This document shows, in pieces, positions 9,011-22,240 of a DNA stretch of 64,000 nt. This DNA comes from Fasciola hepatica. Taxonomy: Eukaryota > Platyhelminthes > Trematoda > Plagiorchiida > Fasciolidae. The notes beneath the pieces are model-generated. The model was not told the DNA's origin, made no database searches, and saw only the letters and a list, made by a program, of their open reading frames with translations. How positions within the stretch are numbered: the stretch's first letter is position 1; each line of letters begins with the position of its first letter. The stretch is from NCBI GenBank assembly GCA_948099385.1, contig CANUEZ040000183.1, positions 1,426,001 to 1,490,000 of the forward strand, in the 5' to 3' direction. Both the position numbers and the translations under genes were made by a program.

Positions 9011-10096
9011 CTATGCATGAACAACAAGCCAGATTTCATTTTGATCGGAGCAAAGAAAAAAAAAAAACAGAAAAATTTCACCTACTGGGATACCATAGAA
9101 AACTGACAGGTCAAAGAAGTGAGAATTGTTTGCGGAATGATTGAGCCATCCGTGAGTATGTGCATCTTATACGTGTACCATTCTGTAATTTCTTTGGTAC
9201 ATTAGTTGCTCTCAAGAGAGATAATCTGAGGATCAAATTCGTCCAAGCTTGTCAGGATATGACACTGGTATCAAAGCAGGTAACTCATCAATGGGAAGAG
9301 TTATCTTGAGAGAAGTTTTAGAACGAGTAAACCCGTAATGCTTATTTTTGTGTTGTAAACGGAACAGTGAGAGCTGTCCAGAAGAAAATGAAATGCGCAA
9401 ACAACTTGCCGCTTTCGTTCTGCGGAATCGCCTATCCAAATAGTGTCAACCCTAACATATCGCAAAATATGATATATGAGTCCTTTAATAAATGAGTTCA
9501 ATTCAAAGCCAATAGATACTGTTTAAGTTGAAACCTAATTACCTTGTTCAGAGAAGTGTTATTTGAGGTTCACGACCTCATATCTGATTTTACCATTATT
9601 CGTCAGAAACTTCAATAAAAAATATTGAATCCAGTTTAACTAAAAGTCAACATTTCAGGAACTACTCAAAGCTGTACGAAGGAATACATTCAGGTGTCGG
9701 AAATGTGTCGGCCAGTGCCGAAATTGTTTCCAGTAATCCGCATAAAAATTATTGTTAACAAAACGGAACATTTCCTAACCTTGTGATTTAGAGTAGTTTG
9801 TTAATAGGTGAAAATGTGGGGGTACTGTTCGTGTGATATCTTAACCTACGTGATAAATATCAGAGGCTTGATTCACGGATAAAGTCGCACATGAATTTAT
9901 GATGTATCAACTTATGATAGTATTCGACAGTCAGCAGCGTGATGTATTCAAAACGAGTTTAAGTAAAGTATTTTGTAGTTCGATATTGGTAGTTTAATTT
10001 TCTGGTCCTCACGCTGGAATATTTGCAGTTTTTTAAGAGAAAACAGGAAAACGTGCTGAGTATTGCCTCAGAGACGACATCAGTTCTACCACTTAC

Positions 10097-10171
10097 GATC
10101 ACCCTTTTACAACCTCTCATATGGTACTGAACCCATTGGTTGTAAGGACTCGATTTGGGATCAGTCTTATC
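10097..10171 (-). CDS. Candidate upstream exon of the minus-strand gene
   Basis: A GTAAGT donor and a pyrimidine-rich acceptor (gctttttcgtag) bracket 75 bases. These read, phase 0 to 0, DKTDPKSSPYNQWVQYHMRG then CKRVI. The 0-phase end agrees with the candidate exon 8935-9010. No domain is recognised. It would lie in the N-terminal extracellular part of the precursor if real. Confidence 0.27.
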
Positions 10172-13100
10172 CTACGAAAAAGCTTTCAACTCTCCAGCCC
10201 AAAGCGAATCAAACAATTTGCATTCTTATAGAACGGAATACGGAGAAAGTTTGACATAATACAGTTGTACCCATTTTTCCCAAAACTAAGTAGAAATATC
10301 ACTACTGTGTTTAGAAACGGCGAAATTCATTTTTACTCATATTGAGGGCTTGTATCTTAATAAACCCCATCCGCATGTAGATCTAAACACGCTAAATTAT
10401 AAATGTCTGGCGAGAAAAATCCTACAATGATTGAACTAGTTCTGTGGTGCGATTTATTGAAGCAAACAGAAGCCATCAATAGTTGCTGCCTATAGGGTAC
10501 GAATTAATTCTTCAGAAGCTCCTCAACAGCCAAAATGCCAACAGAATGCAGCAATAACGACATTAGTTAGACTGCTCCTCTTTTTTCTGGACGGACATAG
10601 TAGGTAAATTGGATCCTTATCCAATATATTAAATTAGATGTTGATGTGAGTACTTATCTCATAAGTACCCTTTTGTGTATTCACAACCTGGTAACAAACG
10701 ACTATTCCTTTGATTGAAGCTTTGCAGCGAAACGAAAGTCAAATAATACAACAACTTTTCTGCTATTCAAGAAAAGTCAGAAAATTAGATGAGAATACTG
10801 GACACGCAATAATGGAATCAAGCTACTATTTTTGTTTTTGAATAGCTACTACGAACTATTTTTTAAGGTTAGCATTCATATCAGGTGTTATTAGATTATG
10901 CTAGTTTAAGGTCCAACCAAAATGTACTTGGTCGATGAACAAACACAAATAGTTGTAAATTTCCGAGTTCAGTGGTGTTTTGTGTTCTCCTTACTACGGA
11001 CCAGAACTGATCCATTTACTCCAGTTTTGTCGAGTGACTCTGGATTAATCTTCGACTGCAATCCTGGTGCTTTTCTGAACACTGGCATTGTGATGCTGCT
11101 AACCGCTGGATGACTCGTTAAAGCGTTCATCTAGATTCCGATCGACTGTCCCATCTCAACCTCTTGTTACGCGCCACATTTGCCTGCACATTCAAGCTAT
11201 AAGCTACTTTTGTACTTGAGACGTAAAATTCTGCAAGTCAGTTGGAGCTCCACTCGGTTCTGATTTTCGATAGTCAGGTCAAGTAATTGCTTTATGCATC
11301 CCGAATAACCGTGTTTACGTCCTTAAAAAAAGAAAATTATACGACGAAAAGTAAAATGGAGTACTGGAATAATTGAAGGTTAGCATCTGCTTTATTCCAA
11401 ATTTTTCGCAGTTCTGATATTACTGAAGCTGGATTTTGCAAATACCTTGCCAGGTGGGGAATAACAGAAATACTGCACACCCTAGTCCGTGCATAATGAT
11501 ATTTGTTTTGCGGAATTGTGGAAGAAGTTCACATACATTTTGCTAGATCTTTGTGAAAAGGATGAGCAGAGTCATTGAAAATCTTTGAAGATAGCTTTTA
11601 ACAACCTTTGTTATATTAGGATGTGACAAGGTGAGAAAAATACTGTCGGGATATACCACGGGCACATGATAAAATCTTAAGGGATCTAATATCGGACTTG
11701 AGGTCTTTCAACAACAGGGCAGGAAATAGGACATGTGAAGCATATAGCTAGCGAGGTAGAGCACACGAAAAGACAGGACATTTATTAATATGAGTGGATA
11801 CTGAGTGGGATTTAGTGAGTGATGCATAGAACGCCGAGCACTAGTTTTCGCAAAAATGAAATCAGTGTAGCATGTCTCGGGAAGAGCTTATAGTGCCATA
11901 CGCCAAATACTTGTGCTCCTCAGTCTCATTTTAAAACTGGAAATATTAAAGTAGTCAGGTAAATTATTTTCGAAAAACGACACGATCTTACCCGTTCTAA
12001 AGCTTATATATTTTGCAAAAAATGTAGAGCCTTGGCAGCTAACAGTAACCGAGAATTTTAGGGCTTTGGGCCGAAGCGACACAAGTGGCCGGTTGTGGTC
12101 AATTGTTTTGGAGCCGTCGCTTAAAACCTCAGAGTTTAATGGTATGAGCTCCGCAGTCGCCGGTCACTTTGATGGTAGACAGTAATCCGACTTCTTTCAA
12201 CTTGTTAGCATCACTACCCTAGTGGAGCCTTATTTGGTTCTCCCATTCAGATCTCAGTGTTTGGTTGTCGGCTACTTCTGATAGTACAGTGGGCCTGTCA
12301 CTGCATTCAGGCAATAAAAAAAGCTGGAAGGCTGACTTAGGGATAAGTTCTGTTTGATGCTGGAACGTTAAAACATTCAAACACCATCAAGGAGTTTCCA
12401 CTGGTTGCTGGTGGTTCCGCGGGTAATTAAATGCTGGCATTATGGCGTATTACTATTTTCTTCCGACGGCAAAATACGGCTAGATTTGAATTCTAAAAGA
12501 AGGCGAGCGGAACTGCGTCGAATGAAATAGTTGAAGAGAGTGGAAGATCTAGAGAACTTGAGATGAACTGGAAAGAATCATCATATGATAGGGGTTAAAT
12601 TGTGGGTCCGAGGTGAATGAAAATCGCCTTCTCATACTTAGTTCTGAGCATTTGAGGAAATTCATATTAGGTTTATCGCTATCAGAGGAAACACTGTGCC
12701 CATGAGAGTTATCCAATATAATTGAAAACGTTTATCAGACGTGATTTTTCCTGTCACCATAACTTGTTACCTACTGACATATTTCTGTACTCCATCTCAT
12801 ATGAGTAACTAGTATTGGGTTATGTGTTAACGTATTGAATCGCAGGTTACCCATGAACTGCAATATTCCGGAACTATGTATAGCAAATGAAATTATGAGC
12901 GTACAAATGACCCTTTTAGGCGTAGACAAGAAAGTAATGCAAACATACTGGATATCGATATTTACTTATGACAAATGAAGTAGCTGGAGCTAAATAATCA
13001 AACTTACTTATCCTTTGATTTAGAAACAATACGGGTTTGCGACATTCACCAATAGTGGAAAATTCCAGTTCAATCCTTATTTGTTATACTTATATCGTTT

Positions 13101-14689
13101 GAAATTTCAATGAAGTACCGAGAGATAGGTAGCTCGAGAAATTGCCTAAAACGGGACTGGTGGGGGTACATGGTGGTTACATTTTGAGTGACTGTAGAAA
13201 GGCGAAAATTTTGTTGGGATGAATACGAAACAACGATTGGATAAAAGCACTCGGAAGTATCAAAAGTTTAAGACGTCTGTGTGTGAACGTCCACTGGTCA
13301 TTAGGTCTTCTATACGAGACGGAAGGCGTACCACACACAAACCTGTAAGCTGCTTGTTCAACACAATTGCCACCCTGGACATGAACGTTCTATAAACAGT
13401 AGAGTAATAAATCCGAATTTATCATTCAGAGGTCAGTGTTCAAAATTTGCTATCATTCGTTCATTGATTTGTTGTAAGATGTACTGAAGTGCTTAGATAC
13501 TCTCAACTGGGTGGACAACATGGTCGGAAAAGCATAGGATCCCAGATCGAAATGTCGCCCTATATGGCAAATGAACTCCTCAGACGGATAACAGTAGCTG
13601 TGATTATTATGCATTCTTTCTACATTCAATCAAGCTGAGTGAAATAAAATAGGAGAAGATGTCGTTTTGATCTTACTTTAAAAGCGTACATTCGGAATTC
13701 CATAACATGTGTGTAGTCACTAATGGTACCTGTGAAACAAAATCAACAGATTTATACTTTTCAACAATTGCTTATACCAGAAACAGAAAAGCCACACTCA
13801 GTTTTACGACTGGAAAATGTGAGTTGAATTTGGTGTTTACAGTTGGTAAATGGTTGAAGCTGATGAGGTCGGTATGAGTCAGTTACTGATTGGAGTTATT
13901 GATTCAGTATTTCAAGGTAATGTAAACCAAACTATTTTCTTCCACTCGGTCAGATGGCTCTTCATCAACCAAAGATAAAATAAAATGCACTATTTTTAAC
14001 AGAAAAATAACAACGGGATTTTTATCCTCTTAGAAGTTGCTGACAAGTTATTTTTTCGTTATTTATTATGAAAATCGGAATTGACCAACCTTTGCTTACG
14101 TAAATAAAGATGATCACCTACCTCAGCCTAAATATGGCATTCTCTGGAGTGGAAAATTGGAAATTACCATGAAAAATATCTTTCATCATAGTCGCATATT
14201 AAAGGCAGAATACTCACGCAGATGATAACTTCAAATTGATAATACTATCTCAGGTGTTTTTGAAAAGTTTACGACATAAATACCATGCTCAGTGGTGAGA
14301 AACGCGTGGAAAAATTGTTCCTGATCTTTTGGACGACGGAGCTGACGACTGAAAAGGCTTTCAGTATGAATTAGGCACTCATTTTTACGGATATTATCGT
14401 GCGTACCGGTCCTGATGAACTAGACCCTGAAGAAATAAAAAAAAATCCGTTGTTGTTGTTTTAAAACGTCATGTTTATAATAAACGTCTAACAGTAATTT
14501 ATGGTTTATTCGTGTATTCAATATAACACCTTTATTCCACGGTAGGCGACCGTGATCCACATAGTCAACAGCCTGCGGCACTGAAGATAGGCGCAAAAGG
14601 AGATTCAGGATGAGCAGAAGAAAAAAGTATTTTATAGAACCTCACCTGACTAATTTAGTTGGGCTGTCTACTTTTGTGACTGTCTTATG

Positions 14690-14780
14690 CCGGTAGTGGT
14701 CGTGTGATTTAGATCGTTAGATTACCACCTCGGAGGACGGAGATTCGAATACCCGCCATCACCGATTACTTTGGTGACAG
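14690..14780 (+). mobile_element. tRNA-like SINE fragment
   Basis: A B-box-like AGATTCGAATACCC at ~14741 and an A-box-like GTGGTCGTGTG at ~14696 lie at near-tRNA spacing. Downstream the CACCGATTACTTTGGTGAC segment resembles the post-head segments of other copies in the window. Decayed SINE. Confidence 0.4.
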
Positions 14781-15774
14781 TCTGTTGTCCTGATCGTTAT
14801 CACACCTGAACTATTAGAACCTTGTGTGGTTTTCCACTCCGTGTCTCATGGTTTGGTTTGCTTTTATCCCTAGTAGCGCAGTGGGCTTTCGTGGCTATGG
14901 AGTGTATACCCCTTCCACCGCACTAATGCAGAAACACGTATTAGAAAAAGAAATAGATAGTCGATAATACTATGAAACGTTATATAGCATGCAGTAAAAC
15001 TTAGGAAGCCACAGTTAGCCATTCGGAGAGAAACTTGCTCAGAATTTTGTTTATAGATTTAGGAAGAGTGAGTGAAAGAAAAGTTGAAGAATGAACTTTT
15101 GACTCTTTTTTCTTCTGTTCTCAAGTAGACACAAAGTCGTAATGCAAAAAAATTCATAGATTTAATTCTAAGTTACCATTTTTATCCAATCGTATTCCAA
15201 TACAAGAAAATTTTAACTGTTTTTGGAAAATCCACTTGCATTCTTCACATCAAAAAGTCGGACGCCGCGAGCCGGAAAAATTTTAACTGTTTGCTGAAGA
15301 TTTCAGATGGAAGCTTCACAACAAAGCAGCGTCAAATAATTCCATCAACAAGCATACTTTTTGGGAATAGTCACTAAGACTAATTGTGAAAGTTATCTTG
15401 TAATACCAGTCTGTGAAAACAAGTTCAGTTACCCGTAACACAATTATCGATGTCAATTATGAAAGAGGAAGATAGAAGAAGTTAGTATTTGATGAATAAT
15501 TCATAGTTCCATTCATGTTGTGGAAACCGGGATACTACGGTGATTGGGCTTAACCAAAAACAAACTGGGACAATAGCAAAAGTAAAAACAGGTACATCGT
15601 GGTAAATTAAAAACTCAGGAACACTTAGACACAAGGAAAGAACAGGAAGACATAAAAATTCGGGAGAAATTAAAGGTCCTAACTATAGTATTACAATTTA
15701 CCAGACTGTGAAAGTTTCCGTGTAGTGATGTTGTTAATGTAAGTAGTATCCACAAAAGGGGAGCCAAAGCCTCT

Positions 15775-16074
15775 TTGAAGCAAGTGACTGGTTTCGCCAT
15801 TCTTGTCCCCTCTTCAAATATGGGTATCCGGTACTCTTCTTCGCATCCACTGCCTACGATACATGTAGACTTCGTTGGAGCTTTACACTACAATCTAAAC
15901 TGTGCATCGGAATTGTGCTTGGCTACACTCGAAAGCGTCAGGGGCTTTTGTAAAAACTACGCGCTCCAACATACTTTCTTCTCTTTGTTTCGTTGTTTAA
16001 CCAAAACAGTACAAGCACTTATCAACAAAACCATGGAAGAATACGACGGCTTGTTCTCCCCGCCTTATTTGTAG
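15775..16074 (+). pseudogene. Unidentified 99-codon ORF upstream of the non-LTR element
   Basis: Open from 15775 to a stop at 16074. A short segment (PTIHVDFVGA) is reminiscent of the start of retroelement integrase cores (IHVDFAG), but the following conserved residues are absent. It may be decayed retroelement sequence or the 5' region of the adjacent element. Identification is tentative. Confidence 0.2.
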
Positions 16075-16369
16075 ATATTCTGAGATCCGTGGTAGTTAAA
16101 ACTAAGTCCACCTGATTCTATACGCCGTTAGTTATCTTTCCTGCATCTACATGGGAGCCCTCGCCACCTATACTGTGGCCCAGATCGAACAAAGTTCAGG
16201 CTCAGAGGTACCTCTCTTTCACTCAACCTTTGTCTTTTGTCCCAATCACCTCTCTTTGCCGCCTCCATCCAACTTTAATGCTCTCACTGATGACGAGCCC
16301 TATACTCGCAACGGTTCATTGTCAATTGGTGTGAATAATCCTCTCTATGGTAACTCATATTTTCTCAAG

Positions 16370-17200
16370 CCTCGTCAGCCTATGAACCTGGGCTCCTTTA
16401 CTGTACGTTCTCTCAAGCAGGCCGGTCAGCAAGCGTGCCTAGCGCTCACAATGAACTCTCCGGTGACTAATATCTGCAGCTTCAGTGGAACGCGTAGCTA
16501 GGATTCGAGCAGTGTGAGTCAACTGACTGCTCCTGGTAGCTTATCGAGGTATTTCCTGCGCACTTCAGCGCACGAAGTAGCTAGAGATGTGGGTCAACGT
16601 GTTGCAGAAATAGTCTAGACTGACCAGGCCAAAGCTGCCGTTCTGGACTGGATATTGGTTAATGGCCGTTAGTGTGTTGTCGGAATTCAGTGGTCAGTTG
16701 GCTTGCGAAAGGATAGCAGTGTCAAGCTCCGTTTGAGTATAATCTCTGCATCCGCTCAGAAGGAATGCAACTTTGACTTCCAGAGAGATGAGTTCTGTGT
16801 TGAACTCACCGCTGTCGTTCACAGTAGCAAAGGCTCGGACATTGTAGTGCAAGCAAGTGATTTTATTGCACAAGTTGGCAAACTTAGTGCGTCAGAAGCT
16901 CGTTTAGGTGGGCTATGTGCCTTACCAGCTCAGAGCACAGATAACGGGATAAGCTTCTCCAGTTTTGTGCCGATAATCGATTATCTCTGTCTAGAACGAG
17001 TTTCCAGCACAGGCCGCGTCGTACGACGGGATGGTTCTCTAACACTACAGGTCTTCTAAGCCAGATTGATCATATCTCAGTAAGTTACCAGTGGCTCGGT
17101 TCTTTTCAGAACTATAGATCCTACCGGTTTACGTATGTAGAGTCGGAACATGCATTAGTTTTAATCCGATTATCTCGCCAGCTCCATGGTTATCGACGCG
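16370..17200 (+). pseudogene. Endonuclease (APE-type) domain relic, element A
   Basis: Recognisable landmarks, in changing frames: NLGSFTVRSLKQ at ~16385 (family N-V-R, with Asn changed to Thr here), SGTR at ~16490 (family SETR, catalytic Glu lost), SDIVVQASDFIAQVGKL at ~16830 (family VVAGDFNAQVG), TDNG at ~16940, and SEHALV at ~17140 (family SDHALV, His kept). The domain would nick target DNA to prime reverse transcription. Several catalytic positions are altered and stops intervene, so it is non-functional. Confidence 0.8.
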
Positions 17201-17689
17201 AACCGTAAATCCTGTTAGCCGTACAACTTTTGTCGGATCCAGAAGTTCGCTCCAATTATATGTAGAGGCTGTCATTTGAGCCAAGAATTACGACGAATGG
17301 TCACGTATATGACCATTGGGACCATATCAAATAGGAGGAGCACGCGCCAGCAGGTTTCACCTGCCGTCCTAGATCATTTGTTCATCAACGACCCTAGATT
17401 TCCTAAAAGTCACCTAGTCAAATGGCGCAGAACCTTAGCTCACGAACTTTGAGGAGACGAATGGACAGCGTACTCTGTTATGATGAGAAGAATCATTGAT
17501 TCTACATATCTTCAAGAAGGGGACGAGGAATGAGAGCTGTTATCATTGTGGGATCATGTCAATTCCGATAACTGCCAAGTTATTAGCATAGAGTTTGCTA
17601 GCCTTGTGGCACTCGGTCGCTAGCAGAACCTCCGCCACCAACAAAGTGGATTCCTCCTAGATCGAGGATGCATTGACCAGATTTTTAAG

Positions 17690-18800
17690 CTTCGTCATTT
17701 ACTTGAAACTCGTCTCACGTACCGTCGACCAACAATGATAGTTCCTCTCATTCTGAAAAGCTCCTTTGATTCAGTTGATCGAACATGCCTATTCTGTGTT
17801 CTTCATCAAAAAGGTATGCCGTTAAAGTTTGTGAATCTACTGAGATTGTTGTACTCTATAACTGCGGAGTAAGGATTTACAGTTAACTACCCAGTCCATT
17901 CGAAAAGACCAGCGGCTCTTGACAAGAATGTCCCATTTCTCCATTCCTGTTCCATTAGTCATCGACGGAATACTGGAAAACGCCCCACAAAATCTCCAGA
18001 ATGTGTGTGTCAAACTAGGAAATAGTGAAAAGCTGAGTGACCTACAGTACTCCGATGACTTTATTTGTTTGTTCGAATGCGAGGTATATGCGCAACATAC
18101 AACAGGTGGACCCACAAGATCTGTAGCCCCATTCAGTGTGCACTTTGCACTTTCAATTTATAAAGTGATGTTGCAAGACGGAATGTCAGCGGTTCTGAGG
18201 TTTATGCTCGACGGGGAGGTGCTAGCAACTGTAAACCCCTTCATTTACCTCGGCTGCAGCTTGACAACTGATGGGAACATGACAGTGGGAGAAAGGACGC
18301 TTATATTCAAGGCCCGAGCGGCATACACTGGGCTGAAGTACTTGTGGCTCTGACCTCAGATTTTGCTGAAGTTGAATGGTAGTGTGTACTGTGCCACTGT
18401 GCTTTCAGTTCTGTTGTGTAGTTGCAAGACATTGGGTCTGTGTGCAGAAGATATTCGTCGTCTTGAGGTCTTTGACCATCGATGTTTGTGTAGTATCAAT
18501 GGTATTGAATGGAACAGCCGTGTGAGCAATGCTGAGGTCGGGAATTTTATAATGGGTATCACTTCAGAGAATGTTTTGTCGCAGCTTATCCAGATTCGTA
18601 AACTTTGTTGATTGGGGCATGTGTTGCGTGTGGCAAACCCATCTACCGTAGGGTGCCCTGTTTTGCGTTCCTGCTCTGGGATGGAAGAAGCCACGTGGAG
18701 GTAAAGAAATGACTTGGCAACGGGGAATGGGAAAATGTACAGCAAAGTTGAATCCAAATAAGTTTTACCGTCAACCTGAAGAAATTTCGGACCTCACATC
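17690..18800 (+). pseudogene. Reverse transcriptase and C-terminal relic, element A
   Basis: Landmarks: SSFDSVDR at ~17755 (motif A; the metal-binding Asp four residues before the F-D is replaced by Ile), GMPLKFVNLLRLLYS at ~17815, CPISPFLFH at ~17925, and YSDD at 18048-18059 (motif C, both catalytic Asp kept). Then YLGCSLTTDG at ~18250, FDHRCLCSI at ~18472, and LGHVLRV at ~18620, where the conserved Trp codon of the RWLGHVLR motif has become TGA. WKKPRGG follows at ~18685. Frameshifts separate the blocks. Confidence 0.85.
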
Positions 18801-20116
18801 TGACTAGGTTTTTCAGTCCCGCCAATGAAATTTCTCATGGTCACGATCTAATCTACATGCACTGAGTGAAAGGTGAAAATAATTACTTTACTTTCACTTT
18901 ATTCTAGCTAATATAACAAAAGAACCCAGACTTATTTAAGGTTTGCTCAACATGAATGGAATGTTAGTAGAATCATATCAAATGGCAGACAAGGAGCGGA
19001 AAAATAGGGCTTTTAGTGTATTCACAGTTGACAACGGAACAGAATCAGTTTCAGTAAATATGAAAATTCCATGTGACGTAGCGAAAAATGGGCATTAGTG
19101 CCACAGCTCACTTACAAAGTATCCTAAGTTGCAGTGTGACGCTTTAAAGAAAAAAGTTTATGAATGCAACATGAATTTGAATGACCTGGCTTCAGGGTAT
19201 ACGACTCTGCACTGTGGAGCAAACATGTTACAGTCTTGTTGTATAGCTATCTTACTGATTCCTCATTCACGGTTTGTTTACCCGCTGCAATTTAGAACCT
19301 GAGATGCTTCTTTAGCTCAAAGTGAATGTCATACATCAGACGGAAGATCTAAAATCCCAACTATTTTGTGGGATGTAGGAAGGTGCTTGGACGCATCATT
19401 TTGCGTATGAATGTGGGACATGCATCTGTACGTACAACACATTTCGGTAACATAACCAGTATCCTGAAATCAGAAGACAAGAAACAGCTCTCATTTATTC
19501 ACAGATTATTTGTTGATTATTGGAAGCCCTAATGAAACAGCTGCTGGTAGTTCTACGCACCATCCGATTTTCTCTGTTATGAAGTCTTTTTCGATCAAAT
19601 CACAAGTTCCTTTTTGATGATGCATTTCGATCTCAGAAGGATGCACAGTGTACCACGAACCGCAAAACGTAATCCAAGAAAATGTATAAAAAGTCTTGAA
19701 TATTTCAAAAACCTTTAAGTAGATGGATTGCACCTTTGTTGATCATAGCAAGTGGCATCGGTGTGGATCTATCAAGTGCTTAACTAGCAGTTAAACATCA
19801 ATCGATGTCAAGTGATGGATGTCACGCAAACTCTACTCACACAATTCACATATTGAAGTGATTATAATACATATGAGTTCATCTTGCATTTTCTCATGAG
19901 ATTTGCATTTTTTCTGGATATAGAATTACCATTCTCTCAAGATCCACTTCGAGAACTATAGATTGTGTCTAACTGATCAGCCTAAAGTGAAATGCAAAGC
20001 ACTAAAAAGCCCACATTTTGTTGTGTTTGTTAACTTCCTATAACAGACGACATCAATGAACTGCATTGCATATTCCGCAGTAGGGAGTGCATGATAACTT
20101 GATGGACTCCTACCAG

Positions 20117-20202
20117 AAAATATGGCTGACAAGTTTGAAAAAGGAGAGACTGAGAATCCACAAAGTATGAATTCAGGCACCCATCAATTTCATGAAGAGA
20201 AA
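20117..20202 (+). CDS. Candidate plus-strand exon
   Basis: The acceptor (ctcctaccag) and donor (AAA|GTAAGC) enclose 86 bases. Frame 2+84 reads MADKFEKGETENPQSMNSGT then HQFHEEK after an initial Asn. Composition is strongly hydrophilic and protein-like. The ATG at 20122 could also be an initiator. It ends in phase 0, matching the start of 21384-21735. Product unknown. Confidence 0.35.
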
Positions 20203-21383
20203 GTAAGCTCTTCTTCATATAGGAATGGCTTTCTCATGAGTGCGTACTGAGTACTGTTAAGACGCATTCAGTTCTGTCGAAAACATGCACAGGGTACAAA
20301 ACAGCAATAGGGCAGAGCACGGCTCAAGGCTGTTGAAAGCAATGAGTGCTGCCGAAAAGTATTCCAAAAACTGCATAGAACCATTGGTGTTCAGTACCCC
20401 TGTGTATGCAACTATGGAAAACTGGTCAGGAACGCCAAAAAGTACGTTGGATTGCAGTAACCTACTTAGTAATTTGTCCCAGAAGTAGAAAAATTACACG
20501 TATTATGGAGATTTCGTTTCTTTTTGTCCCCGGCAGTCATTATTTGAATCACTGATGGTTATCAACTGACTGCTTGCGTGATACAGACATCTGAGTAAAA
20601 CCAGTTCGTTCCTTCCCCTTAACTGAAGTTTAGTAGAGGCAATAACATTCGTAACTGATATAGGTTGATATATATATACTAATGATTCAAACGGGTCAAA
20701 CCATTCACTCAAAAAAAGTTAAGTTCACGGAATCGGTTATAATGAAGCTCACCTGATGAGAAGCATGTTACGCGAGGTTTGTAAACCACGAGTTTCACTA
20801 ACAAAGTTATATTTCCGTCCTCTTTCAAATCGCTAGATCATTTCGTAAATGTTGAATCGAAACAGATTGTTCCATAAGTACCTCAATTCATTGTACTGAG
20901 GGATGGACTACTCATATTATGACATCAGGAATAATGGTTTTTAGGGATTTATCCGCGTCGGTACTACATCTCCAAGCGTGTTCACCCTGCAGATAATGTT
21001 GGCTTCCCACATGAAGCTGAGATCTGTATCTCTCGGTGTTATAGAAATCAAAGTCCAACACAAGCCTCTAGGGGTATGAAGTAGTCATGTTGTCCTACTC
21101 TTCTGGCTGCGGAGGAAAAGCTTAAAAAGCGTAGGTAACAAGTGAGTTTAGAAAATTGCCAATAGATGAACAAGTATTGTTTTATTAGCCAGCCTGAGTG
21201 GATGGCTTTTGAGAATGGTTGGAACCGCTACTGCTCTGACTGAATTCGATGACCACGAAAACACTGACAACCGTAATTTATAGTTGGAAACTCAAGATTA
21301 GAGACAAAAGAAAACCGACGTGCTAACTGTGTACCTAACCCCCATATTAGAAGTACTGGCGGAGCTTCTTGAAGATATTCAAC

Positions 21384-21735
21384 ACAGGTCATCCGTAGCC
21401 TCAGTACCCAGGAGATACAAACTACGCAAGTAAACAAACTAATTCAGTCTGGACAGGAATTGTTTGACCTGGTCAACCTCTGCGATTATTTTGATAGAGA
21501 GTTAAGAGAATGCAAAATATTTCCTCGAGTCACTTACAGTATGCTCAATAAAAGGATCTTTGAGATTAGGAAAGAATTACTCCTCCGAAATTTAAAATCA
21601 GCTGTTATATTCAAGTCACTGAGGGGAGTTGCTTTTTTAATGCCATGCTCCGGTCCACTGGGACAACATGATAAACCGCTTTACGTTTTTCATTTTCTAA
21701 ACCTATTTCTCATGCACTTGATTTCACAGTACTAA
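21384..21735 (+). CDS. Candidate plus-strand exon, helical protein segment
   Basis: Acceptor ..atattcaacacag at 21383, then an open frame of 117 codons to a stop at 21733-21735. The N-terminal ~70 residues look like a charged helical region (for example QVNKLIQSGQELFDLVNLCD, then YFDRELRECK and RIFEIRKELLLRNLK). The last ~40 residues look less coding-like, so a donor may be used earlier. Phase 0 start agrees with the preceding candidate exon. No family recognised. Confidence 0.35.
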
Positions 21736-22139
21736 ATCTAACAGATCGGGAAAAATCCTCAGTGCCGAAGTTCAAGCCATGTGAAGCTGTTTAAAACTGC
21801 AACGACTTCGTTTTATGTTCGTGTCACCTCCTGTCTGCTCGCTTGATTTAAAGCACACAAAAATGAAATTCATATTTGGACTGCGCAGATGACATCAGAT
21901 CAATCTAATATGGGGTTGTATCGGGTCAGGTGAACATAAAATTAGCCCGTATCTCTCAATAGAGTGTTTTCACTTTAACAAAAGAGGACACTAAGTTTCA
22001 GCTAACAACAGTCCATTCCTAGTAGTCACTTTTAAACGACCAAGGCAAAATGGTACATGCTACTAAAAGTCTCACTCGTGTGTCCCTCTTTTCTTCTATT
22101 CTTCTATTTACTTCCTTTTATTTTGTCATAAGTGAACAC

Positions 22140-22240
22140 TAATTTATGGAGATAGTCACATCCGATTGGGAAGTGACTGACGGCGGCAGGATTTGAATTC
22201 CAGAGAGTAGGGTCTACGAATCGTGTCCGTGAACGTTTGA
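22140..22240 (-). mobile_element. SINE-like repeat, family shared with 45.0 and 48.8 kb
   Basis: The reverse complement of the AAGTGACTGACGGCGGCAGG..TTTGAATTCC segment matches the B-box and downstream block of the copies at 45040-45150 and 48815-48905 (TTCGAAT, CTGCTTCTG, CGCC, GTCACTT). It is a diverged copy in minus orientation. Confidence 0.55.

Larger units (their letters stand above)
9040..15770. other. Long stretch with little recognisable content
   Basis: Apart from the candidate exon at 10097-10171 and the SINE-like piece at 14690-14780, I see AT-rich DNA with frequent stops in all frames. There are short ORFs only and no recognisable domain. Presumably intronic or intergenic. Confidence 0.5.
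16146..18840 (+). mobile_element. Degenerate RTE/CR1-like non-LTR retrotransposon A
   Basis: About 2.7 kb of plus-strand sequence contains, in order, an AP-type endonuclease remnant, a reverse transcriptase remnant and the C-terminal region usual in flatworm RTE/CR1-like elements. Frames shift repeatedly and stops interrupt. The boundaries are estimates from where similarity to the pattern begins and fades. The element is an inactive relic. Confidence 0.85.
18841..22139. other. Mostly featureless, with two candidate plus-strand exons
   Basis: Outside 20117-20202 and 21384-21735 (listed separately) I see no repeats or domains. A possible 26-base micro-exon on the minus strand near 19124-19149 has good splice signals but too little sequence to judge. 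Confidence 0.4.
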